DNA of 40,191 nucleotides, taken from positions 1 through 40,191 of the forward strand of contig JAKVKC010000022.1 of the NCBI GenBank assembly GCA_022486705.1, in the 5' to 3' direction. The notes beneath the pieces were generated by a model. It saw only the letters and a list, made by a program, of their open reading frames with translations. It made no database searches and was not told where the DNA came from. Below are positions 9,550 through 18,628 of the stretch, piece by piece (positions within the stretch are counted from its first letter, which is position 1; every line of letters starts with the position of its first letter). The DNA comes from Solobacterium sp. (GTDB taxonomy: Bacteria > Bacillota_I > Bacilli_A > Erysipelotrichales > Erysipelotrichaceae). A program made the translations under genes and the position numbers.

Positions 9550-10329
9550 TTATTTTTCTTTCAGGACAATATAAGTACTGCCGCTGGAAGTGATGGAAGC
9601 AGTTGTGACTTCAGCGGACTCTTTGCTCTTGATGGAACCATCAGAATTATATGTATATTTCGTTGCAGCGACAGTCTCGCCGGAAGAAGTTGGTTTTGAC
9701 GTTCCTTCCGTCATATACATGACATAGGTATTCCCGCTCTTTTTGATCATCCACATCTTAGCGGAAGTGAGCTTCAGTTCCTGATTGATCGCATGAGTCC
9801 AGGATTCTGTTGTTCCGCTGTTGTATGCTTTTTCCGGTGAATCGGAGTCGATCTGTTTGCCGTTGTTCAAATAATCTGTCAGTGACTGTGTCTTGCCGTC
9901 GGAAGTCTGCCGGGTGATCTTACTGATGTTCTTGATGATCGTTTCGCCCATTGAGGAGGCGAAGGTCTCGGCATCATCGGTATGTTTGCTGCAGGTGATG
10001 GTGACGGTGTCGTCCTTGTAAAGGGTGATCGTATAGGTGCCGCCTTCAGGACAGATGCCGCTGATCTGATTGCCATTGACCGTTCCTTCCACGCTCTTGG
10101 CCGCATCATTGATCCAATCCTGTTCGGTCTCATCCGGATTGAGCATTTCAGATGTGCGGAAGGCAACTAAAAGACTGCGCCTGTTTGCCATGCAGGTGGT
10201 CTCTTTGGCCTTCTTCAGACTGGCAGTGAAGATCGGGATCGAGACGGCCGCAAGCACGCCGATAATCGCAACGACGATCAAAAGCTCTGCCAAGGTAAAG
10301 CCATTCTTATTTGTATGCATGTTTTTCAT
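9550..10329 (-). CDS. Type IV prepilin-like protein
   Basis: This protein of about 259 residues has a classical class III (prepilin peptidase) signal: a short basic leader, then NG^FTLAELL with glutamate at mature position 5, followed by the hydrophobic helix IVVAIIGVLAAVSIPIF. The ATG at 10327-10329 is chosen because AGGAG lies at the right distance before it; in-frame codons further upstream lack this. The mature domain contains two cysteines (GIC and ITC), as in several pseudopilins. Such proteins assemble into type IV pili, type II secretion pseudopili or competence pseudopili. No pilin ATPase, inner-membrane platform or prepilin peptidase gene lies nearby, so it is an orphan here and would depend on machinery elsewhere. 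It converges on the adhesin gene and is divergent from the flavodiiron fusion gene. Confidence 0.85.
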   Translation of the reverse strand: MKNMHTNKNGFTLAELLIVVAIIGVLAAVSIPIFTASLKKAKETTCMANRRSLLVAFRTSEMLNPDETEQDWINDAAKSVEGTVNGNQISGICPEGGTYTITLYKDDTVTITCSKHTDDAETFASSMGETIIKNISKITRQTSDGKTQSLTDYLNNGKQIDSDSPEKAYNSGTTESWTHAINQELKLTSAKMWMIKKSGNTYVMYMTEGTSKPTSSGETVAATKYTYNSDGSIKSKESAEVTTASITSSGSTYIVLKEK

Positions 10330-10489
10330 GAAAGGCTCCTGGATATACATTCATCATATACTATTTCAGAAGGAATATATTGGTATCTGTGAGTAATTTT
10401 CGTAATGCGGAAATATGCGGTATTATGCTAGGCAAATCATTTGTTTTATCTTTTGGCGGAATTATACTGTATTTATTGGAGGCACTGCT

Positions 10490-13030
10490 ATGGAACATCT
10501 GAAATTGAGTGAGGGACTGTACTGGATCGGTATTGAGGATTTCAATCTGCGAACGTTTGATATTGTGATGCATACGGAATATGGGACAAGCTATAATTCC
10601 TATCTTTTAAAGGGAAGTGAGAAGACAGTGCTTTTTGAAACTGCCAAAGCGACTTTCTTTGATGAATACTTGGAACATATTCAATCGATCTGCGATATCA
10701 AAGATATTGACTACATTGTCATGAATCATACAGAACCGGATCATGCCGGAAGTATCGAGAAACTGATTGAAATGAATCCGGAGATCAAGATCGTAGCGAC
10801 GCCTACCGCGATCAATTTCTTAAAGGAGATCGTGAACCGGGACTTCTATTCGATCCCGGTCAAAGAGAACGATACGCTGTCTTTAGGCGACCGTACGCTG
10901 CAGTTCATGATCCTGCCGAACCTGCATTGGCCGGATACGATGTATACCTATGATGAAAAAGACCAGGCTCTGTTTACCTGTGATTCTTTTGGCGCTCATT
11001 ATGCCACCGAAGAAGTGCTGCGCTCTAAAGTCACTGATGAAGATGCGTATTGGAAAGCTGCGAAGTATTACTTTGACAATATCATCGGACCATTCAAGAA
11101 TCCATATATGATCAATGGCCTGAAGCGGATCGAGGGCTTGAAATTCAGCTGGATCTGCACGGGACATGGCCCGGTATTGGACAGCCACATACAGGAACTG
11201 CTGGATCATTATAAGACATGGTGCAGTCCGATCAATCCAAATCACGGCAAGACGGTCGTGATCCCGTATGTCAGTGCTTATGGCTATACTGCTCAGCTTG
11301 CTCGTGAGATTGCTAAGGGCATTCAGACCGCGGGAGATGTGACGGTCAAGATGTATGATATGGTCCAGGAAAAAGATCTGGGCAAAGTCAGTGCGGAGAT
11401 CAATTTTGCGGATGGTGTCCTCTTCGGCACCCCGACGATCGTTGGGGAAGCTTTGGCTCCGATCTGGTCCTTGACGACCATGATGTTTGCGGCAACGGAT
11501 AAAGGAAAGCTGGCCAGTGCGTTCGGCAGCTATGGCTGGAGCGGTGAAGGCGTTCCGCATATTATTGAACGTCTGAAACAGCTGCGCATGAAAGTCGTCG
11601 ATGGCTTCCGGGTGCGCTTTAAGCCAAGTGACAATCAATTGAAGGATGCGTATGACTATGGGTACAGCTTTGGCTGCACACTGCTGAATAAGGAACTGAA
11701 GAAGCCTGCCGTGAATACCGGCAAGCTGGTGAAGTGCGTCATCTGCGGTGCGGTCTTTGATGCTTCTATTGAAGTATGTCCTGTCTGCGGGGCTGGCAAA
11801 GAAAGCTTTGTGCCGTATGAAGAAACGACGCCGGAGCAGGCGGAAAATTCTAAGCAGACCTATGTGATCTTAGGCGGCGGCATCGCTGGCGTATCGGCAG
11901 CGGAAGCTATCCGTGAAAGAGATGCAACGGGACGCATTGTACTGATCTCAAAAGAAAAACATCTGCCATACAATCGGCCGATGCTGACGAAGGCATTGCT
12001 GGCTGATTTCAGCAATGATCAGATTGCAATCCATCCGGCATCCTGGTATCAGGAAAAGAATATTGAATATGTGAGCGGTGCCGTTATTGAAAAATTGGAT
12101 CCGAAGACAAAGACCGTATCTCTGCAGGATGGCACACAGTATACCTATGACAAATGCATCTATGCCTTAGGTTCTTCCTGCTTTATCCCGCCGATCGATG
12201 GCGCACAGGATGAGAGAGTCAGGACCATCCGTACCTTGGATGATGTCGCAGCCATTCAGGATCTGCTTCAGAATAAGCAGAAGATCGTATTGATCGGCGG
12301 GGGTGTCCTTGGCTTAGAAGCAGCTTGGGAATTATCCAAAGCAAAGAAAGAAGTAACAGTCTTAGAGGCAATGGATCGTCTGATGCCGCGCCAATTGGAT
12401 GCCGAAGCATCTGAAATGGTAAAAGAAGCTGCTGAAAAACATGGCGTGCATGTCATGACCGGTGTGAAGATCACATCGATCGCAAAAGACGGAGAGCAGC
12501 GCACAGTCCATACAGCGGACGGTGACTATGTCTGTGATCTGATACTGGTATCGGCAGGCGTACGGGCGAATATCAGTGTAGCCAAGGAAGCGGGCATTGC
12601 CTGTGAAAAGGCAGTGATTGCGGATGAAAAGATGAGCACCAGTGAAAAGGATATCTATGTCTGCGGCGATTGCGCCCAGTATAATGGCATGAATTATGCT
12701 TTATGGTCGCAGGGCATAAGTGAAGGAAGGACAGCCGGTGCCAATGCGGCAGGTGATGCACTTGTCTATGAACCGGATGCCCCAGCGCTCAGTTTCTTCG
12801 GCCTCGAAACACCGCTGTTCGCAAGCGGCGATCTTGGCGGCAGTCCTGATCAGAAGTACAAGACGCTGGAGATCAAAGATGCTTCTCGGAATTCCTACCG
12901 CAAAGCATATTTCCTCAATGGCAGACTGTGCGGCATCGTGCTTGTCGGCGATATTGCAAAGATGAGAGAGCTTGGTGCTGCTTTGAAGGAACATGCATCA
13001 TTGGAAAAGACAGCGGCGCTGTTAGCTTAA
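10490..13030 (+). CDS. Flavodiiron-rubredoxin-NAD(P)H:rubredoxin oxidoreductase fusion
   Basis: This 846-residue cytoplasmic enzyme is predicted to reduce O2 (to water) and/or NO (to N2O). The ATG at 10490 follows GGAGG (10478-10482); an upstream in-frame ATG at 10415 lacks a site and has no family similarity. Residues 1-250 are a metallo-beta-lactamase-type diiron domain with ligands H80-x-E82-x-D84-H85, H146, D165 and H226. Residues about 252-395 are a flavodoxin (FMN) domain. Residues 414-440 are a short rubredoxin-like site (C416, C419, C430, C433). Residues about 457-846 are a FAD/NAD(P)H reductase with GGGIAG and GGGVLG dinucleotide folds and a CGD motif near the FAD. All electron carriers from NAD(P)H to the diiron site are therefore on one chain, as in class F flavodiiron proteins of clostridia and Trichomonas. 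It is monocistronic, with a terminator behind it. Confidence 0.93.
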   Translation: MEHLKLSEGLYWIGIEDFNLRTFDIVMHTEYGTSYNSYLLKGSEKTVLFETAKATFFDEYLEHIQSICDIKDIDYIVMNHTEPDHAGSIEKLIEMNPEIKIVATPTAINFLKEIVNRDFYSIPVKENDTLSLGDRTLQFMILPNLHWPDTMYTYDEKDQALFTCDSFGAHYATEEVLRSKVTDEDAYWKAAKYYFDNIIGPFKNPYMINGLKRIEGLKFSWICTGHGPVLDSHIQELLDHYKTWCSPINPNHGKTVVIPYVSAYGYTAQLAREIAKGIQTAGDVTVKMYDMVQEKDLGKVSAEINFADGVLFGTPTIVGEALAPIWSLTTMMFAATDKGKLASAFGSYGWSGEGVPHIIERLKQLRMKVVDGFRVRFKPSDNQLKDAYDYGYSFGCTLLNKELKKPAVNTGKLVKCVICGAVFDASIEVCPVCGAGKESFVPYEETTPEQAENSKQTYVILGGGIAGVSAAEAIRERDATGRIVLISKEKHLPYNRPMLTKALLADFSNDQIAIHPASWYQEKNIEYVSGAVIEKLDPKTKTVSLQDGTQYTYDKCIYALGSSCFIPPIDGAQDERVRTIRTLDDVAAIQDLLQNKQKIVLIGGGVLGLEAAWELSKAKKEVTVLEAMDRLMPRQLDAEASEMVKEAAEKHGVHVMTGVKITSIAKDGEQRTVHTADGDYVCDLILVSAGVRANISVAKEAGIACEKAVIADEKMSTSEKDIYVCGDCAQYNGMNYALWSQGISEGRTAGANAAGDALVYEPDAPALSFFGLETPLFASGDLGGSPDQKYKTLEIKDASRNSYRKAYFLNGRLCGIVLVGDIAKMRELGAALKEHASLEKTAALLA

Positions 13031-13038
13031 TATCAGAA

Positions 13039-13075
13039 GTCTGAGGCTTGTCTATGCTCAGGCTTTTCTTTTCTT
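13039..13075 (+). terminator. Terminator of the flavodiiron fusion gene
   Basis: GTCTGAG (13039-13045) pairs with CTCAGGC (13057-13063), a 7-bp stem with one G-U pair and an 11-base loop, followed by TTTTCTTTTCTTTT. It begins 9 bases after the stop codon. Confidence 0.75.
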
Positions 13076-13098
13076 TTCCAGGAGCGTAGAATAAAGCG

Positions 13099-14184
13099 AT
13101 GACTGAACAGAAAAAGAACCGCTTATTTACAATGGATATCAAGAATTACGATCCGCAGGACCGCGTCTTTCAAAGACCTTCCATGCGTGCCATTGTCTTC
13201 ATGGATGCAGAACATCTGCTGATGGTATACAGCACAAAGAAGAAATACTATAAATTTCCAGGCGGCGGGATGAAAACCAGGGAGACAGCAGAAGAAACAC
13301 TGCAGAGAGAAGTCAAAGAAGAAACTGGTGCTCTCCTGGATATGCAGACTATTCATTTCTATGGCACCGTCCTGCGTCGGCAGAGATCAGAAATACAGGA
13401 ACATACGATCTTTGAACAGGAGAACAGCTATTATAAAGCTTCGCTTCTGTCACGTTCTCTGGGTGAACAGGAACTGGACGCGTATGAAGCAGAAGATGGC
13501 TTTATGCCTAGATCTGTGACGCTCACGGAAGCAATCAGGACAAATAAAAAATGCCCAGATCTCAATGATATGGATCTGGGCATGATTGAACGAGATACAA
13601 GAGTATTGGAACTATTGGGACAGCAGGAACAGGTGCCAAGCATTGCTATGGCAGAGTTCTTAGTCAGAGAAGCAGGAAAAAGAAATCCTGGGCCATGGAC
13701 GGCACATAGTTTCAATACTGCAAAATGCGCCCATGAGATTGCTCTGAAACATCCAGTCATGGATCCGGAAAAAGCATATGTGATGGGACTTCTCCATGAT
13801 ATCGGGCGGCGGGAAGGAATCACCGGATTAGCGCATGTATGGGATGGCTATACCTATCTGAAAGAACTTGGCTATGCTTCCTGCGCCCGGATCGCCTTAA
13901 CGCATTCTTTCTGTCTGAAGGACCTGAAGGAATACGTCGGAAAGTTCGATGTGAGCCAAGAATGTCAGAATGAGATGCAGCAGATGCTGAACAGTATCAT
14001 CTATGATGATTATGATCGTCTGATCCAGCTGTGCGATGCCATGGCTATGGCGGATAAGATCACTTCGGTCGAAGAACGCATGAGCGATGTCAAAAGAAGA
14101 TATGGTTCCTATCCGCAGGAAAAGTGGGATAAGAATCTGGAACTGCGGGATTACTTTCTTTCTGCTTCCGGGAAGATCGCATAA
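13099..14184 (+). CDS. Nudix hydrolase-HD domain fusion protein
   Basis: This 361-residue cytoplasmic protein has two hydrolase domains. Residues about 27-165 are a Nudix domain with a complete Nudix box at 56-78: G56, E62, R70-E71, E74-E75, G77. Residues about 200-350 are an HD-type metal phosphohydrolase with an upstream H (in AHSFNTAK), the HD pair in LLHDIGRR, a later AL-THS histidine and a D in LCDAMAMADK. Nudix proteins cleave nucleoside diphosphate-linked compounds and HD proteins hydrolyse phosphoesters, so a two-step clean-up of a nucleotide or similar substrate is a reasonable inference, but the substrate is not identifiable. AGGAG lies about 14 bases before the ATG, rather far, so the start is moderately sure. 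Its 3' end overlaps the convergent TetR gene by 34 bases. Confidence 0.85.
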   Translation: MTEQKKNRLFTMDIKNYDPQDRVFQRPSMRAIVFMDAEHLLMVYSTKKKYYKFPGGGMKTRETAEETLQREVKEETGALLDMQTIHFYGTVLRRQRSEIQEHTIFEQENSYYKASLLSRSLGEQELDAYEAEDGFMPRSVTLTEAIRTNKKCPDLNDMDLGMIERDTRVLELLGQQEQVPSIAMAEFLVREAGKRNPGPWTAHSFNTAKCAHEIALKHPVMDPEKAYVMGLLHDIGRREGITGLAHVWDGYTYLKELGYASCARIALTHSFCLKDLKEYVGKFDVSQECQNEMQQMLNSIIYDDYDRLIQLCDAMAMADKITSVEERMSDVKRRYGSYPQEKWDKNLELRDYFLSASGKIA

Positions 14185-14723
14185 ATAGATCTGGTCAGCA
14201 GATCAATGAGAAATTCATGATTCTGTTCAGATTCCATATGAAGCAGAGGGCCGATGCCCGCAAAGAGATACATCATTTTGATCTTGTTCTCTTCGGTCGG
14301 TTCCAGTCCGGATTTCTTGACGGCCTGCGTGCCGATGGCCTCAGCAAAGTAGCTGCCGATACTGTGATTCCAGTGGCTGCGATCCTGACAGAAGTATGGA
14401 TCATCTTTAAAGAGCTGAAAGCGTATGGCCTTCTTTGTGATGATGCACTCGGCAAAATGATGGGGATCCTTGCATAAGTATTCAAAGAAAGGGATCTTTT
14501 CAACAACTTCTTTCATATGTTCTTCCAGCGCTTCCTGATACAGGGCATAAAGATCTGTATAGTGAAGATAGAAAGTGCCTTTATTGATCTCTGCTCGCTG
14601 CGCAAGCTCGGTGACCGTGATCTTATCAAGGCTTTTTTCTTTCAGCAGTTCATTGAATGCATGCATGATTGCGCGTTTTGTTTTTATAACACGAAGATCC
14701 TGTATGGCCTGTTCCTTTGGCAT
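14151..14723 (-). CDS. TetR/AcrR-family transcriptional regulator
   Basis: This protein of about 190 residues starts with ATG at 14721-14723, preceded by GGAGG at 8-base spacing; a TTG 15 bases upstream is rejected because it overlaps that site. The N-terminal 60 residues give the TetR helix-turn-helix: a helix around KRAIMHAFNELL, then ITVTELAQRAEINKGTFY and LHYTD. The C-terminal region is a ligand/dimer domain with no recognisable ligand motif. It is divergent from the two-gene ABC exporter, and the intergenic region holds a perfect palindrome plus a half site, so it most likely represses the exporter and itself and responds to an exported compound. A TATAAT for its own promoter is on the minus strand at 14750-14755. 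Confidence 0.9.
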   Translation of the reverse strand: MPKEQAIQDLRVIKTKRAIMHAFNELLKEKSLDKITVTELAQRAEINKGTFYLHYTDLYALYQEALEEHMKEVVEKIPFFEYLCKDPHHFAECIITKKAIRFQLFKDDPYFCQDRSHWNHSIGSYFAEAIGTQAVKKSGLEPTEENKIKMMYLFAGIGPLLHMESEQNHEFLIDLLTRSIYAIFPEAERK

Positions 14724-14800
14724 GATACTATCCTCCAATTAATCAACACATTATAGAATTCTGTTCATTAAGCCACATAATTTAATAGATGAATATTGCA

Positions 14801-14820
14801 TAATGAACATTTGTTCATTA
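14801..14820. promoter_or_regulatory. Palindromic operator, probable TetR target
   Basis: TAATGAACA and TGTTCATTA form a perfect 9-bp inverted repeat with a TT centre. The half-site TGTTCATTA recurs at 14762-14770, next to the minus-strand TATAAT (14750-14755) of the regulator gene. A TTGCAT at 14796-14801 could be the exporter -35 box overlapping the palindrome. The placement suits repression of both directions. Confidence 0.75.
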
Positions 14821-14875
14821 GCATGATAGCATCCGTCGCAGGAATGTCAATTGACGGATACTGTAAGGAGAATCT

Positions 14876-16633
14876 ATGAGAAATCTATTGAAGTACTTTA
14901 AAAGAAAAGATTGGCTGCTGATCATCTGCAGCATTGCTTTTGTGGTAGCTCAGGTCGCTCTGGATCTGAAGATGCCGGACTATATGTCGGAGATCACAAG
15001 ATATGTGCAGACGGAAGGAAGCGCGATGAGCGATGTGCTGAGCGCGGGAGGAAAGATGCTGCTGTGTGCTTTGGGCAGTATGGCTTCTTCAGTGATCGTG
15101 GGCTATTTTGTGGCCCAGGTTGCAGCGGGCTTTTCCATGCGCTTAAGAGATGCAGTATACAATAAGGTCCTTTCTTTCTCGATGGAAGAGATCGGACATT
15201 TTTCGACCGCAAGTTTGATTACTCGTTCGACCAATGATATCACCCAGGTGCAGATGGTCATTGCATTCGGTCTGCAGGCAGCTGTCAAAGCACCGATCAT
15301 GGCAGTCTGGGCAATCACGAAGATTGCCGGAAGAAGCTGGCAGTGGACGGCAGCGACAGCAGCCGCGGTAGCCATTCTGTTCGTTGTCATTGTGATCCTG
15401 TTTATTCTGGTCGTACCGAAGTTCACTAAGATCCAGACCCTGACGGACAACCTGAACCGTGTCACGAGAGAAAATCTCAGCGGGATCCGGGTCGTACGGG
15501 CATACAATGCCGAAGACTATCAGGAAGAGAAGTTTGAAAAAGCGAATTCTGATCTGACCAGTACGAATTTATTTACCCAGCGGGCAATGGCCGTTGTTTC
15601 ACCGATGATGTCCATCATTTCCGGCGGTCTGACTTTATCGATCTATTGGATCGGCATGTATCTGATCAATGCGGCAGCTGGGATGGAGAAGATCCAGCTG
15701 TTCTCTGATATGGTCGTTTTCTCTTCCTATGCAATGCAGGTCATCATGGCCTTTATGATGCTGACGCTGACGATCATGATCCTGCCTCGTGCCATGGTCT
15801 CGGCAAAGCGTATCAATGAAGTTCTGCAGACCGAGAATCAGATCAAAGATGGCAAGAATGATACTGTCTGTGCAGAAAAGGGCACTATTGAATTTGACCA
15901 CGTTTCCTTTCATTACCCAGATGCCGCGGACAGTATCTTGGAAAATATATCCTTTGCGGCAAAGCGCGGAGAGACCGTTGCCTTCATCGGCTCGACGGGA
16001 TCCGGCAAGACGACCTTGATCAATCTGATCCCGCGCTTCTATGATGCTTCAGCTGGTATGGTCAAAGTAGATGGCAGAGATGTCAAAGAGTATTCGCAGA
16101 AAGAACTGCGCGATAAGATTGGCTATGCACCGCAGAAAGCAGTCCTATTCAGCGGTACGGTCGCTTCCAATGTGGCTTACAGTGAGAACGAAGGAAAGAT
16201 CGATGAAGCAGATATGGAACAGGCTCTGGAGATCTCACAGTCCCAAGAGTTTGTGGATGAGATGAATGGAAAGACAGAAGCGGCAATTGCACAGGGCGGT
16301 ACGAATGTTTCCGGCGGTCAGAAGCAGAGACTGTCGATTGCCCGGGCTGTTTATAAGCATCCGGAGATTCTGATCTTCGATGATTCCTTTTCTGCATTGG
16401 ATTATCGCACCGACAGCTTATTAAGAGCAGCCTTGAAAAAAGAGGATCAGGATGCGACTAAGATCATTGTGGCCCAGCGGATCGGCACCATTAAAGATGC
16501 GGACCGCATCATTGTTCTGGATGACGGGAAGATCGTCGGGCAGGGCACGCATCATGAACTGCTGAGCAGCTGCAGTACATATCGTGAGATTGCAGAATCA
16601 CAGCTTTCAAAGGAGGAACTGTTCAATGACTGA
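14876..16633 (+). CDS. ABC exporter half-transporter with degenerate ATP site (subunit 1)
   Basis: This 585-residue membrane protein has six N-terminal transmembrane helices (about 1-320) and a C-terminal nucleotide-binding domain. Walker A is GSTGSGKT at 372-379 and the signature NVSGGQKQR is intact. The Walker B end reads FDDSFSALD, so the catalytic glutamate is replaced by aspartate (D503), and the H-loop histidine is glutamine (VAQR, Q534). This pattern marks the non-catalytic subunit of heterodimeric exporters of the TM287/288, BmrCD and LmrCD kind. The partner gene overlaps by 8 bases. Export of drugs or metabolites is the usual family role; the substrate is unknown. It is probably controlled by the divergent TetR protein. 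Confidence 0.9.
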   Translation: MRNLLKYFKRKDWLLIICSIAFVVAQVALDLKMPDYMSEITRYVQTEGSAMSDVLSAGGKMLLCALGSMASSVIVGYFVAQVAAGFSMRLRDAVYNKVLSFSMEEIGHFSTASLITRSTNDITQVQMVIAFGLQAAVKAPIMAVWAITKIAGRSWQWTAATAAAVAILFVVIVILFILVVPKFTKIQTLTDNLNRVTRENLSGIRVVRAYNAEDYQEEKFEKANSDLTSTNLFTQRAMAVVSPMMSIISGGLTLSIYWIGMYLINAAAGMEKIQLFSDMVVFSSYAMQVIMAFMMLTLTIMILPRAMVSAKRINEVLQTENQIKDGKNDTVCAEKGTIEFDHVSFHYPDAADSILENISFAAKRGETVAFIGSTGSGKTTLINLIPRFYDASAGMVKVDGRDVKEYSQKELRDKIGYAPQKAVLFSGTVASNVAYSENEGKIDEADMEQALEISQSQEFVDEMNGKTEAAIAQGGTNVSGGQKQRLSIARAVYKHPEILIFDDSFSALDYRTDSLLRAALKKEDQDATKIIVAQRIGTIKDADRIIVLDDGKIVGQGTHHELLSSCSTYREIAESQLSKEELFND

Positions 16634-18467
16634 TAAAGAATATGAGATCGGTGATATGAATAAAAATAAGCGTCCCCATCGCGGACACGGTCCCGGAAGG
16701 ATGGCAGCTGGGGAGAAGGCAGATAACTTTGGACAGGCCATGAAAGACCTGATCCAATACTGCCGCAAGTATGCTGTCATGATCATCGGTGCGGTGATCT
16801 TAGCAGCAGCGGGAACGATCCTGAATGTGATCGGACCATCCAAACTGGCAGATATTACTGACTATATTACCGCCGGTCTGCGCAGTACGATCGATGTCGA
16901 TGCGGTCGTAAAGATCTGCATCACGTTAGCCGTAATGTATGGCTTAGGCTTCCTATTCTCGATGCTGCAGGGATTGATCATGGCAGATGTCACGCAGAAG
17001 GTTTCCAAAGGACTGCGCAGTGAGATCTCCGAAAAGATCAACCGTCTGCCGCTGTCCTTCTTTGATCACAGCAGCACCGGCGATATTCTGTCCCGCGTCA
17101 CCAATGATGTTGATACACTTTCTCAGACACTGAATCAGAGCTTGGGTACCATGGTCTCAGCCATTACGATGTTCTTCGGCAGTCTGATCATGATGTTTGT
17201 GACCAACTGGATCATGGCACTTGTCGGCATCGGCGCAACCATTCTTGGCTTTGGCTTAATGATGTTCATTGTAAAGCGTTCGCAGAAGTACTTTATGCGC
17301 CAGCAGAATCAGCTTGGTGCCATTGATGGATATATAGAAGAGATCTATGCCGGACATACGATCGTCAAAGCATTCAATGGCGAAGAAAAATCAAAGAAAG
17401 AATTTCAGCAGATGAATCATGATCTGTACGACAGTGCATGGAAGAGCCAGTTCATGTCAGGCATGATGCAGCCATTGATGGGCTTTGTCGGCAATCTTGG
17501 CTATGTAGCAGTATGCGTGACGGGCGCTGTCCTGACCATGAACGGCATGGCTGAATTCAGTGTTATCATTGCTTTCATGCTGTATATCCGCTTATTTACG
17601 CAGCCGCTTTCTCAGATTGCTCAGGCGGCGACAAGTCTGCAGTCTGCTGCTGCAGCCAGTGAGCGTGTCTTCCGCTTCTTAAGAGAAGAAGAAATGCCAA
17701 GTGAAGAAGGAGCCGAAGTACTGCCGAGCACAGATTTCAAAGGCAATGTGGAATTTGAGCATGTTAAATTCGGCTATGCCCCAAAACGCACGATCATTCA
17801 TGACTTTTCGGCCATTGCCAAACAGGGACAGAAAGTCGCGATTGTCGGGCCGACTGGTGCCGGCAAAACGACCATGGTCAATCTGCTGATGCGCTTCTAT
17901 GATACATGGAGCGGAGAGATCCGCATTGACGGACATCCGATCAATCAGATGACCAGAGCCAGTGTCCATGATCATTTCTGCATGGTACTGCAGGATACAT
18001 GGCTGTTTGAAGGAACGATCAAAGAGAATATCATCTATTCCAAAAAGAATGTCAGTGATGAAACGGTCATCAAAGCATGCAAAGCTGTCGGTCTGCATCA
18101 CTTCATTACGACCCTGCCGCATGGCTACGATACGGTCCTGAATGATCAGGCAAATCTGTCGGTAGGACAGAAGCAGCTGATCACGATTGCCCGGGCCATG
18201 GTCGAAGATGCACCGATGCTGATCCTGGATGAAGCGACCAGTTCCGTAGATACCCGTACGGAAGAACTGATCCAGAAAGCAATGGATCAACTGATGGCAG
18301 GCAGGACTTCCTTTGTCATTGCCCATCGTTTATCAACCATCCGCAATGCCGATCTGATCCTGGTCATGAAGGACGGCGATATCATCGAAAAGGGAACGCA
18401 TCAGCAGCTGCTGGATCAGAAGGGCTTCTATGCAGACCTTTACAACAGTCAGTTTGAACTTGTATAG
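16626..18467 (+). CDS. ABC exporter half-transporter, catalytic subunit (subunit 2)
   Basis: This 613-residue partner of the preceding subunit starts with ATG at 16626 inside the end of the upstream gene, behind AAAGGAGGAAC. A hydrophilic N-terminal extension rich in K/H/G (about 50 residues) precedes six transmembrane helices. The nucleotide-binding domain has Walker A GPTGAGKT (408-415), Walker B LILDEATSSVD with the catalytic glutamate, and H-loop IAHR. Its signature is LSVGQ (511-515) instead of LSGGQ. In a heterodimer this signature pairs with subunit 1's altered Walker B and H-loop, giving one degenerate and one competent ATP site. Translational coupling implies equal production. Confidence 0.92.
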   Translation: MTDKEYEIGDMNKNKRPHRGHGPGRMAAGEKADNFGQAMKDLIQYCRKYAVMIIGAVILAAAGTILNVIGPSKLADITDYITAGLRSTIDVDAVVKICITLAVMYGLGFLFSMLQGLIMADVTQKVSKGLRSEISEKINRLPLSFFDHSSTGDILSRVTNDVDTLSQTLNQSLGTMVSAITMFFGSLIMMFVTNWIMALVGIGATILGFGLMMFIVKRSQKYFMRQQNQLGAIDGYIEEIYAGHTIVKAFNGEEKSKKEFQQMNHDLYDSAWKSQFMSGMMQPLMGFVGNLGYVAVCVTGAVLTMNGMAEFSVIIAFMLYIRLFTQPLSQIAQAATSLQSAAAASERVFRFLREEEMPSEEGAEVLPSTDFKGNVEFEHVKFGYAPKRTIIHDFSAIAKQGQKVAIVGPTGAGKTTMVNLLMRFYDTWSGEIRIDGHPINQMTRASVHDHFCMVLQDTWLFEGTIKENIIYSKKNVSDETVIKACKAVGLHHFITTLPHGYDTVLNDQANLSVGQKQLITIARAMVEDAPMLILDEATSSVDTRTEELIQKAMDQLMAGRTSFVIAHRLSTIRNADLILVMKDGDIIEKGTHQQLLDQKGFYADLYNSQFELV

Positions 18468-18475
18468 CTCACAGA

Positions 18476-18504
18476 ACGGCAGTGATCATCCTGCCGTTTT
18501 CTTT
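18476..18504 (+). terminator. Terminator of the ABC exporter operon
   Basis: ACGGCAG (18476-18482) pairs with CTGCCGT (18491-18497), a perfect 7-bp stem, followed by TTTCTTTT. It starts 9 bases after the exporter stop codon. Confidence 0.85.
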
Positions 18505-18550
18505 TGGTACGGAATCATCAGCGCATGCCATCGTCATTTATATGCGCTGT

Positions 18551-18628
18551 GCTACAATATCCATAGGGTATCACCTTTGGAACAATCATTTGAAAAGACC
18601 TTCTTCTGTATTCAGTATGCTGTTCCAA
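18551..18628 (+). promoter_or_regulatory. Promoter and leader of the alcohol/aldehyde dehydrogenase operon
   Basis: TACAAT (18553-18558) preceded by TGTGC resembles an extended -10 box; no good -35 is visible. The roughly 100-base leader contains an 8-bp perfect inverted repeat, TTGGAACA (18577-18584) and TGTTCCAA (18621-18628), with a 36-base interval that could fold in RNA or bind a regulator. It is not a Rex-type site. Confidence 0.4.

Noticed and set aside
10883-11638. 251-codon minus-strand frame inside the flavodiiron gene
   Set aside because: Antisense shadow of conserved diiron and flavodoxin domains.
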